Under the pieces are notes generated by a model. It made no database searches, was not told where the DNA came from, and saw nothing but the letters and a program-made list of their open reading frames with translations. Of a stretch of DNA of 64,000 bases, positions 16,576 through 23,835 are shown in pieces (within the stretch, counting starts at the first letter, position 1; every line of letters begins with the position of its first letter). The translations under genes and the position numbers were made by a program. Source of the stretch: JBGQOG01 sp052113705 (GTDB lineage Bacteria; Pseudomonadota; Alphaproteobacteria; Rhodobacterales; Rhodobacteraceae); the NCBI RefSeq assembly GCF_052113705.1, contig NZ_JBGQOG010000007.1, forward strand, positions 1 through 64,000, written 5' to 3'.

Positions 16576-17451
16576 ATGCAGGTCGTGTATCATCTGGGCG
16601 CGCATTCCACCGACGAAGACCGGCTGGTCAAGACGCTGATGCGCAACGCCAGCACTCTTGCCGAACAGGGCATCGCCGTGCCCGCGCCGATGCGCTACCG
16701 CATGGTGCTGCGCGACGCATTGGTCAGCCTGAAGGGGGCCGAGGCCCCGCCGGAAGAGCAAGAGCGCCTCCTCGGCTCGGTCACCGAAATCGCCAGCCCG
16801 GAGCGGGTGATCTTCAGCCATGAATTCTTTCTCTGCATCCCGCAACGGGTGGTGACCAGCAATGGTTTCTACACGATGGCCGCGTCAAAGCTGCAACCGC
16901 TCGCCAATCTCTTCCCGCAGGCGCGCGCTGAATTCTTCATGGGGCTGATCAACCCCGCCACGCTGATCCCCGCCCTGATCGACCGTATCGACGGGGCGAG
17001 CTATGACAGCGTGATGGGCCGGGTCGAGCCTGCGAGCCTGCGGTGGGCGCCGGTCATCGCCGATATGATTGCCGCGGCCCCGGAGGGGCGGCTGGTGCTG
17101 TGGTGCAATGAGGACACGCCGCTGATCTGGCCCGAAGTGCTGCGCCGCATCGCGGGCATCGCCCCCGAAATGGCGCTGGAGGGCGATTATGCCATCCTCG
17201 CCACCATCATGTCCGCCGACGGGCTTGAGCGTCTCAAGGCCTATCTGGCGAAACATCCCCCGAGTTCGGCCGGGCAGCGGCGCAAGATCGTCACCGCCTT
17301 CCTCGACAAATTCGCGCTCACCGAGAAGCTGGAGGTTGAGCTGAACCTGCCCGGCTGGACGCAGGATCTGGTCGAGGAAATCAGCGCCAACTATGACGCC
17401 GATATCGCCGCCATTGCCGCCATGCCGGGGGTGGAATTCATCGCCCCCTGA
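16576..17451 (+). CDS. Conserved hypothetical protein, possibly sulfotransferase-like
   Basis: The 291-residue product starts at the ATG at 16576 after GAGGGAGA. The longer open frame runs back through the opposite-strand permease gene and is ignored. The beginning (MQVVYHLGAHSTDEDRLVKTLMRN) resembles the P-loop-less start of Rhodobacterales proteins that look like sulfotransferases or capsule-related proteins (HxGxHxT near the N-terminus). There is no signal peptide or membrane helix. It diverges from the iron permease gene with 82 bases between the starts. I cannot name a function. Confidence 0.7.
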   Translation: MQVVYHLGAHSTDEDRLVKTLMRNASTLAEQGIAVPAPMRYRMVLRDALVSLKGAEAPPEEQERLLGSVTEIASPERVIFSHEFFLCIPQRVVTSNGFYTMAASKLQPLANLFPQARAEFFMGLINPATLIPALIDRIDGASYDSVMGRVEPASLRWAPVIADMIAAAPEGRLVLWCNEDTPLIWPEVLRRIAGIAPEMALEGDYAILATIMSADGLERLKAYLAKHPPSSAGQRRKIVTAFLDKFALTEKLEVELNLPGWTQDLVEEISANYDADIAAIAAMPGVEFIAP

Positions 17452-17621
17452 CCGCCCCCGCGCAGGTTTTCAGGGACGGGCTCCGACAGCTTTGCTTTTA
17501 CGGGCCGGTTCCCCCGGCCATGCACTGCGGCAATGCTGTCCGGTCATGCTCTGCGGCCACGTTCTGCGGCCATGCTCCCAAACCATTCCCCCGGGGCCAC
17601 CCCGGGGGCGCGGCACTCCGG

Positions 17622-18521
17622 TCAGACCATCCCCGGCCGGTCGAGATACATCCGCCAGCTGTGCTCGGGCTGAAAACCGAGGAGCGCCTTGGCCTTCTTG
17701 TTCGCATAAAAGGTTTCATGCGCGCCCATCTCGGCGGCGGGAACCCCCTGATAATAGGTCTCGATCAGTTCTGCGGTGGTCAGTCCGACCGAATGATCAT
17801 CATTCGAGACGTTGAAAATCTCATAGCCCAGCCCGTCGGTCTCAAGGCAGCGCTGCACCATCTGCCCCAGATCGCGCGCATCGATATAGGCAAAGATATT
17901 GCGTCGCCGCAGGTCGGGGTTGGCCAGATAATCGGGGAAATTCTGCGCATATTCATGCGGTTCGATCACGTTGTTGATCCGCAGCCCATAGATGTCAAAG
18001 CCCGAGCGGCGCTGAAAACTGCGCGCCGTCACCTCATTGACCACCTTGGACATCGCATAGCTGTCCTCGGGCACCACCGGATGCTCTTCGTCAATCGGCA
18101 GATAGTCCGGCTTGCGCTCGCCATCGGCGAAACAGACGCCATAGGTCGTCTCGGAGGAGGCAAAAATCACCTTGCGAATGCCAAATTTAACTGCCGCATC
18201 CAGGATGTTATAGGTGCCGATCGTGTTGACCCGGTAGCATTCGCTGTCCGCCGTCAGCAAGAGCCGCGGGATGGCCGCGAAATGCACCACCGCGTCAAAG
18301 CGCGGCACGCCGGTGCCCGGTTCCATCTCGTCAAAGCCCGCATAACTTGCCATGACGTCAAAGACTTGCCCGGCATTGGTGATGTCGATGATGCGGCTGT
18401 CAACGCCGGGCATGTCGAGGGGCTTCAGGTCAACATTAAGCACCCGGTGCCCCTGATCGCGCAGATAGGCCACCGCATGCCGCCCCGCTTTGCCCGAACC
18501 ACCCGTGAACAGAATCCGCAT
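17622..18521 (-). CDS. NAD(P)-dependent epimerase/dehydratase (extended SDR)
   Basis: A 299-residue extended short-chain dehydrogenase/reductase with the nucleotide-binding motif TGGSGKAG at residues 6-13 and the active-site pair Tyr/Lys in SYAMSKVVNE. The core resembles nucleotide-sugar epimerases and uronate dehydrogenases (VVHFAAIPRLL, FASSETTYGVC, NIFAYIDARDLGQMVQRCLE). The ATG at 18521 follows GAGGAGG by five bases. The longer frame begins in low-complexity sequence. It is transcribed alone, so the substrate cannot be assigned; a sugar or sugar acid is likely. Confidence 0.78.
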   Translation of the reverse strand: MRILFTGGSGKAGRHAVAYLRDQGHRVLNVDLKPLDMPGVDSRIIDITNAGQVFDVMASYAGFDEMEPGTGVPRFDAVVHFAAIPRLLLTADSECYRVNTIGTYNILDAAVKFGIRKVIFASSETTYGVCFADGERKPDYLPIDEEHPVVPEDSYAMSKVVNEVTARSFQRRSGFDIYGLRINNVIEPHEYAQNFPDYLANPDLRRRNIFAYIDARDLGQMVQRCLETDGLGYEIFNVSNDDHSVGLTTAELIETYYQGVPAAEMGAHETFYANKKAKALLGFQPEHSWRMYLDRPGMV

Positions 18522-18981
18522 CTTTGCCTCCTCAAGCCTGCCGAAGGGCCGGAGTTTGTCCCCCCGCCCCCCGATCCGCAAGCCCAAGGCGCCCCTGCCC
18601 CAACGGCAAGCTGCCAAGCCAGATGCCAGCCGCCGCGAGCGCTGCCGCGCCGGGACCCGTCACCGCCGCCCCCGCCCGGTACAAAATCCCGGCACAAAAC
18701 CCCCGCGCGGCCGTGACCTCTGCCGCAGAGAGCCGCCCGCGTTCCGATCTCGGCCCCAATCCTGATCCCGATCACTGTCCAGTCCCGGCCCAAGGGGCCT
18801 TCGCGAGGGTTGGCACCCCACGAGCGCCCCCTGAGCGCGCCCTGCGTGTCCAGTGCCCGGTGTCTGGTGCGCGGTGTCTGGTGCCCGGTGTCTGGTGCCC
18901 GGTGTCTGGTGCCCGGCAAGGCCCTGCCAAGCGATCCCCCCGTTTTGGCACCACGCGCCCGAACCCGCCGACCCGGCATGC
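18522..18981. other. GC-rich intergenic region with a short tandem repeat
   Basis: Frames on both strands are Arg/Pro-rich and lack start signals. The region contains the 14-bp tandem repeat reported separately. No gene is supported. Confidence 0.5.
18856..18916. repeat. 14-bp tandem repeat, four copies plus a partial one
   Basis: The unit CCCGGTGTCTGGTG is repeated at 18856, 18870, 18884 and 18898, with one substitution (C to G) in the second copy and a partial fifth. The period is not a multiple of three, so the repeat is not maintained by protein coding. Confidence 0.85.
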
Positions 18982-19008
18982 AAAAGCCGGGGCGTTGCCA
19001 CCCCGGCT
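18982..19008 (-). terminator. Terminator of the GapR-like gene
   Basis: On the minus strand, AGCCGGGG and its complement enclose an eight-base loop and are followed by TTTT. The element lies 26 bases beyond the stop codon. Confidence 0.7.
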
Positions 19009-19033
19009 CTGTCCGTTCAGCGCGGGCCTGGCC

Positions 19034-19282
19034 TCAGCTCATGCCCAAAGCGGCTTTGTAGAGGTCCATGATCGCCTCTTCTTCCGCCAGATCATTCTTG
19101 TCGCGCTTGCGCTCGGCGATGATCTTTTTCATCACCTTGGTGTCATAGCCGCGGCCCTTGGCGTCCGCCATGACTTCCTTTTGCTGCTCGGTAATGTCTT
19201 TTTTCTCGGCTTCGAGATGCTCGTACTGTTCGATGAACTGGCGCAGCTCATCTGCGGTCACGTTATAGGCGGCGTCTGACAT
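19034..19282 (-). CDS. gapR: GapR-family DNA-binding protein (DUF2312)
   Basis: An 82-residue, highly charged alpha-helical protein. DELRQFIEQYEHLEAEKKDI and the following AKGRGYDTKVMKKIIAERKRDKND are characteristic of DUF2312, the family of Caulobacter GapR. GapR clamps overtwisted DNA ahead of replication forks and RNA polymerase and stimulates topoisomerases. The ATG at 19282 follows GAGGAAG at good spacing; the longer frame upstream is low-complexity. It is a single-gene unit with its own terminator. Assignment to the family is firm; the role in this organism is by homology. Confidence 0.88.
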   Translation of the reverse strand: MSDAAYNVTADELRQFIEQYEHLEAEKKDITEQQKEVMADAKGRGYDTKVMKKIIAERKRDKNDLAEEEAIMDLYKAALGMS

Positions 19283-19464
19283 GGCTTCCTCGCGTGTCAC
19301 AGGTCTTGGGGTTGCGGCCTTGCTAAGGCTTTGGGCCGCGCGCTTCAAGCCCGCACGACGCGCGGCGCCGCCGCAAGGCTGGGGGTGGGGTGTCCTGTGG
19401 CGGAAAATCTCTTGCGCCAGTGCCGCCCAACCGCTACCCCGCCGCCAAACAGGGAGAATGACCG

Positions 19465-19680
19465 ATGGAGTATGTGATCTGGGCAGGTGCGGTGATTTCG
19501 GCACTGGGGCTTGCGGGAATTCTCGCCTGTATCGTGATCGTCAGCCGTGCCAAACGCGCCCGGCTGAGCGATGAGGCGATGCGCGCCAAGATGCAGCGCG
19601 TTGTGGCGCTGAACCTTGGGGCGCTCTTTACCTCGGTCATCGGGCTGATGATCGTCGTGGTCGGGATCGTGCTGAAATAA
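19465..19680 (+). CDS. Small two-helix membrane protein
   Basis: This 71-residue protein has two predicted transmembrane helices, about residues 5-26 (VIWAGAVISALGLAGILACIVIV) and 50-70 (LGALFTSVIGLMIVVVGIVL). They are joined by a short positively charged cytoplasmic loop (SRAKRARLSDEAMRAKM). AGGGAG precedes the ATG by seven bases. It is divergent from the GapR-like gene. The function is unknown. Confidence 0.75.
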   Translation: MEYVIWAGAVISALGLAGILACIVIVSRAKRARLSDEAMRAKMQRVVALNLGALFTSVIGLMIVVVGIVLK

Positions 19681-19713
19681 ACGCCGGAGCCTGCCCCAGC
19701 GGGGGGCCGCCCG

Positions 19714-21936
19714 CTACGCCTCGTTCAGATCGCCGAACTTCCGGCCGTTCTTGATCAGCACGTCCCAGAGCGTGACCGGCGCGGGCGCGCCCTCTGCCGC
19801 CAGCGCGCGCAGGCGTTTGCGGATGGCGATCAGCCCGGCGCGGTCTGCGGCCAGCATCGGCCCGCCCAAGGCGCGCGGAAACCCCAGACCTTCGACCATC
19901 ACCAGGTCAATGTCGCTGGCCCGGTGCGCGCCGCCCTGCTGCAGGAGGGCCGCACCTTCCCCGGCAAGAGCGGCCAGAATCCGCGCCATGATCTCCTTGT
20001 CAGCCATCGGCTGTGCCGGGCGCAGCTCGGCCAGGACCCGCTCAAGCGCCGGATCGCCATCGGACAGGGTCACCCCGCGGCCACCGCTGGGGTAAAAGCC
20101 CCGCGCCGCCTGCCCATCCTCGCGCGCACGCCGGCCCAGCCAGCGCTCGGCCATCAGCCGCGCGACCAACCGGCCCAAGGGCCGCCCGATGGCCTCGGCC
20201 TGCGCCTGCGCCCGCTCCAGCCCCTGCCGGTCCAGCGCCTCAAACGGCCCCTCGCCGCAGCCCGCCGCCCGCAGCGCGCCATCCACCGCCGCCGGGGTGG
20301 CACCCGCGAGCACACAGCCCTCGGCCGCCAGCATCAGCGCGAGCCGCATCCGGCGCAGGATGCCGCCCGGCCCGGGCCCGCCCAGCACCGTCGTCACGCC
20401 CATTTCGGTCAGCAGGGCGGCCACCGCTTCGGCGGCCTCGGGGCGGGTTTCGGGGCCCACCACCACTTCGCCCACCTGGCTCGGCGCGCCAAAGGCCGCC
20501 AGCCGCGTCCCCGCCAGACGCAGCCCGACAACATCACCGCCGCGCCCGGCCAGAAGGGGCGCCAGACGTCCCGGATCCACCGCCGCATCCAGCACCACCA
20601 AAGGCGCCCCCTGCGGCAGCGCCGCCGCCAGGGCGCCCAAAGCCGAGACCCGCGCCGGGGCCGGATCCGGCAAGGTTGCCAGAAGCATGACCGGCGGCTC
20701 TTCGCCCGCCGCCGCATTGCCCCGCAGATCCGAGGCGAGCCGCGCCGGTTCCAGATGCGCCCAGGCCGCCTCGCGCGCGGCGACGCTCAGACGCCCCTCC
20801 TGCACCGCGGCCTCTTGCGCGCGGGCGATTTCCTCAAAGGATGAGATCAGCTGTCCGGCATCCGCCGCCCCCAGCCGCACCGGCCGCCCGGCGCCGCCGG
20901 GTTTGTCGCTGGCAAGCGACAACGCCACCGCCGCGATCCGGCGGGCATTGCCCTGCCAGACCCCCGCTGCGCCGCCCGCACCCTGCCCCGCGCCGCCGTG
21001 CCAGAGCGCGATGACACCCGGCCCGAACCCCGGCGCATCCGCATGGCCCGCCAGCCGTTTCGCCCGCCGCCGTGCCGCCGCCTGATGGCAGAGCGCCGCC
21101 GCCAAAGGCGAGTCCGCCAGATCACCGCGAAACACCGCCTCGGCCTCCAGTGCCGCCGTCTCGGGCAACAGCGCCGCCGCCTCCGCCCCATCCGCAAGGG
21201 CGAGGGCCACCGGGCGCAGAACGCCCTCGGGCAGGGTCTCGCGCATCTGGCTCAGGGCTTTGAGATAGGCGGCGGGATCGGCCAAGGCCGCATCGCGCGC
21301 GCGGGCTGCGGGCGGTGGCGCCGGGGCGTCCGCCGCGGCACCGGCGGGCGCCTGTGCCGCCGTCAGGCGTTTGGCGAGGTTGAGCGCGGCCAGCTCGACA
21401 TCCGTGGCCTCGACACTGCCGTCGATCATCCCCGCCGCCAGCGCCTGCGCACCGTCCCAGCCCCCGGCGTTCAGCAAGAACCGCAGCGCCGGTGCCGGGC
21501 CGATCCGCCGCGACAGCCGCGTCAGCAGACCGCCCGGCGGCATCAGTCCAAGCGCGGTGGTGGGGGCCGAAAACCGGACATCCGCCGCCGCGATCCGCCA
21601 TTCCACCGCCTGCGCCAGCGCCAGACTGCCGCCCGCGATCCGCCCCGAGAGCGCCGCCAAAACCGGCTTTTGCGCCGTGGCCAGCATCAGCGCCAGGCGG
21701 TCCAGCGCGGCGCCATCTTCGGTCAGCGGATCGCGCGCCAGCGGCCAGCCTCCGGGGCCCGCCCGCAGCACCAGCGCCCGCGCCGCGGGTTCCGCCAGCG
21801 CGCCCGCCAAAGCCTCGGAGAGGCTGGCGCAACAGGCGCTGTCAAAGCCGGATGTGCCCTGCGGCTCTGCCCCCGCCGGGTTGAGCGTGATCAGCACCAC
21901 GCCATCGCGCAGATGTACCTTGACCGGTTTCACCAT
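19714..21936 (-). CDS. FadB/FadJ-like multidomain protein lacking catalytic residues
   Basis: A 740-residue protein laid out like the fatty-acid oxidation alpha subunit: an N-terminal crotonase domain (about 1-190), a central Ala-rich linker, a degenerate NAD-domain region (about 400-510) and a C-terminal hydroxyacyl-CoA dehydrogenase helical domain ending in DLVMVEGLGFPRALGGPMLAAD. The two crotonase catalytic Glu residues of FadB (119 and 139, twenty apart) align with Ala106 (GGSLALAQ) and Thr126 (SAPTTALG). No GxGxxG motif is visible in the Rossmann region, and the dehydrogenase HFFSP motif reads GLRLAG (Arg473). The C-terminal half with GFYPSGG and GFPRALGGP is well kept. I infer a non-catalytic or altered family member. 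No thiolase gene is adjacent. Confidence 0.75.
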   Translation of the reverse strand: MVKPVKVHLRDGVVLITLNPAGAEPQGTSGFDSACCASLSEALAGALAEPAARALVLRAGPGGWPLARDPLTEDGAALDRLALMLATAQKPVLAALSGRIAGGSLALAQAVEWRIAAADVRFSAPTTALGLMPPGGLLTRLSRRIGPAPALRFLLNAGGWDGAQALAAGMIDGSVEATDVELAALNLAKRLTAAQAPAGAAADAPAPPPAARARDAALADPAAYLKALSQMRETLPEGVLRPVALALADGAEAAALLPETAALEAEAVFRGDLADSPLAAALCHQAAARRRAKRLAGHADAPGFGPGVIALWHGGAGQGAGGAAGVWQGNARRIAAVALSLASDKPGGAGRPVRLGAADAGQLISSFEEIARAQEAAVQEGRLSVAAREAAWAHLEPARLASDLRGNAAAGEEPPVMLLATLPDPAPARVSALGALAAALPQGAPLVVLDAAVDPGRLAPLLAGRGGDVVGLRLAGTRLAAFGAPSQVGEVVVGPETRPEAAEAVAALLTEMGVTTVLGGPGPGGILRRMRLALMLAAEGCVLAGATPAAVDGALRAAGCGEGPFEALDRQGLERAQAQAEAIGRPLGRLVARLMAERWLGRRAREDGQAARGFYPSGGRGVTLSDGDPALERVLAELRPAQPMADKEIMARILAALAGEGAALLQQGGAHRASDIDLVMVEGLGFPRALGGPMLAADRAGLIAIRKRLRALAAEGAPAPVTLWDVLIKNGRKFGDLNEA

Positions 21937-22450
21937 GTGTCGTCCTGCCCGCCGGACCCCCTCGCCCCCGCAATCAGCCGGGTCGGGCGGTCATCCCTTT
22001 TCAGGGAGTTTACCTCTCGGCTTCGGGGCAAGGCAACGGGAAAGCACCCCGATTGCCGCAGCTTGGACCATCCCGAAGCTCAAATGCGCCCGCGAAGCCG
22101 CAGCCTGCCTGTGATTTTACCCCATTGGCCGCGCCAGGGGCCATGCGACAGGACGCAGACCCGCCTGCGAAGGCCAGCAACGGGCATCCTCACGCCCCGA
22201 CGGTGACCACACGCGACCGCCAGACATTCCGGCGAAACACTCTGGCCAGACACTCGGCCAAACCCTCCGGCCCAGACAGCAACCGCGCCGAAGGCCACGC
22301 CAACGCGGGCGATCCGGCGGCCTCGCCCCCAACGCCCCATCTGCGGGACGCTCCCTTTACAGAGACATACCAAAGGTATCACCCCGCCGGAGTGCCGGAC
22401 GGGTCGCAGGTTGTTGCAATATGGTCAGGAAAGAACGCGGCAGGGCCGGG
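21937..22450. other. Intergenic region, no gene seen
   Basis: About 514 bases separate the FadB-like start from the FliM-like stop. Frames present on both strands are Arg/Pro/Ala-rich shadows without ribosome binding sites. No repeat or RNA gene was recognised. Confidence 0.45.
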
Positions 22451-23683
22451 TCAGAACGCGCCGCCCATTTTCAGCGGCGGCAATTCGTCTTCCTCGCCAA
22501 AGCTGCCCATATCCATCGACATGGGCGGCAGATCCCCCATCTCGCCGAAATTGCCAAGATCGGCCAGGCCGCCCATCTCTGCCGGTTCGTCCGACAGGCC
22601 GCCGAAATTCATCGGCGCCGCCATATCCATCTCAAGATCCATCGGCGCGGCCATCGGGCTGGCCCCACGCCCCATCGCATCGGCCACCGACCCCAGCGCA
22701 TAGGGATCCTCGCCCATCACCGGGGCCTGATCTTCCCCGGCACCACAGATCCGCATGGCGCGGAAACCCTGGTTCTGGCCCAGCCGCGCATGGCCCAAAA
22801 GCCGCCCGCCACTGCCTTCGATCCGCAGGCCTTCAAGCGCCGCCATCGGCACCGGCAAAACCGTTCCCGGCACCCAGCCCAGCACCGCCGAGAGCGGCAG
22901 CGTCACCCGGTGCAGCACCCCGTCCAACGTGGCCGTGGTGCCGAGAATGGTGCTCTCCATCTTCTCGCTCCAGACCACCTCGTCCGAGGGTTCCTCGCCC
23001 ATATCGGGCAGGTCATTGCCAAAGCCGGAGCCGCGCGCCTCGGGTGCGGCGGCCGCCGCCTTGCGCAGCGCCTTCGGCCCCGGCCCCCGGCCCTGCGCGG
23101 GCAGAACCAGCATCAGATTGCCCATGCGGTCGCCGCCTGCCCCCAGCGCCATCTCGACCTTCATCACCCGGTAGCTGACATCCTCAAGCAGCAGGCCCAG
23201 CGGGCGCGGGTCATCGAGATAGGAGGCATAGCGAAAACCGCCCGCCCAGGTGATGTCCTCCAGCGCAACCAGATCCGCCTCAAACAGCGTCAGAAATGCA
23301 TCAATGAATTCCGCCGAAAGGCTGGCATCCGTGCGCGTCGGTTTGCGCGGCGCGGGCACGGCCGCCGAAAGGCGCCCCATCGTCTGAAACTCGATCAGCG
23401 CGGAATAGGTGGATTGCGGCATCACCACGAGGCCCAAAGCCTCGCCCGGACCCTCCAGCATCGCCAGAAGCGCGCGATCCTCCAGCGCTTCGGGCAGATC
23501 GGCCAGCGACATCCGGCTTTGATCGATGTTGGCCACGCGCAACGGCAGGCCCATCAGATCCTGCGCGGTCTTGGCCAGCGCCTGACCCAAAGCGCGCGGC
23601 GGCGTCACGGCAGCGGCGACCGGCGCGGGTTTCCCCGCCTCCGCCTTGCGTCGCAACACTGTTTGCAGCCGTTCTTGTGTCAT
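22451..23683 (-). CDS. FliM/FliN-family flagellar C-ring protein (FliM-like)
   Basis: This 410-residue protein resembles the motor-switch protein FliM. A central domain, about residues 35-190, has the paired-repeat pattern including LSAEFIDAFLTLFEADL. The SpoA/FliN-type C-terminal domain, about 235-305, contains VTLPLSAVLGWVPGTVLPVP and RLLGHARLGQNQGFRAMRI. The last 95 residues form an unusual acidic tail rich in Met, Gly, Pro, Asp and Glu with no predicted fold. The ATG at 23683 is preferred over the longer frame because GGAAGG precedes it. It is not next to other flagellar genes here. It may be a second, divergent FliM or the sole motor FliM of a lineage with scattered genes. Confidence 0.78.
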   Translation of the reverse strand: MTQERLQTVLRRKAEAGKPAPVAAAVTPPRALGQALAKTAQDLMGLPLRVANIDQSRMSLADLPEALEDRALLAMLEGPGEALGLVVMPQSTYSALIEFQTMGRLSAAVPAPRKPTRTDASLSAEFIDAFLTLFEADLVALEDITWAGGFRYASYLDDPRPLGLLLEDVSYRVMKVEMALGAGGDRMGNLMLVLPAQGRGPGPKALRKAAAAAPEARGSGFGNDLPDMGEEPSDEVVWSEKMESTILGTTATLDGVLHRVTLPLSAVLGWVPGTVLPVPMAALEGLRIEGSGGRLLGHARLGQNQGFRAMRICGAGEDQAPVMGEDPYALGSVADAMGRGASPMAAPMDLEMDMAAPMNFGGLSDEPAEMGGLADLGNFGEMGDLPPMSMDMGSFGEEDELPPLKMGGAF

Positions 23684-23835
23684 TGCCTTCCGTCCTGCCC
23701 CGCGCATCGGAACCTGTCCCAGAAATCGCAGATCAGGGTTTATAAAAGGTTTAAACAAATCCGAGTCTTGTCGAAAATTAACTTCTGTCCGACGGCTTTG
23801 GCGGGCCCTGCCGCAGCGTCACCTGTGCCACAGGC

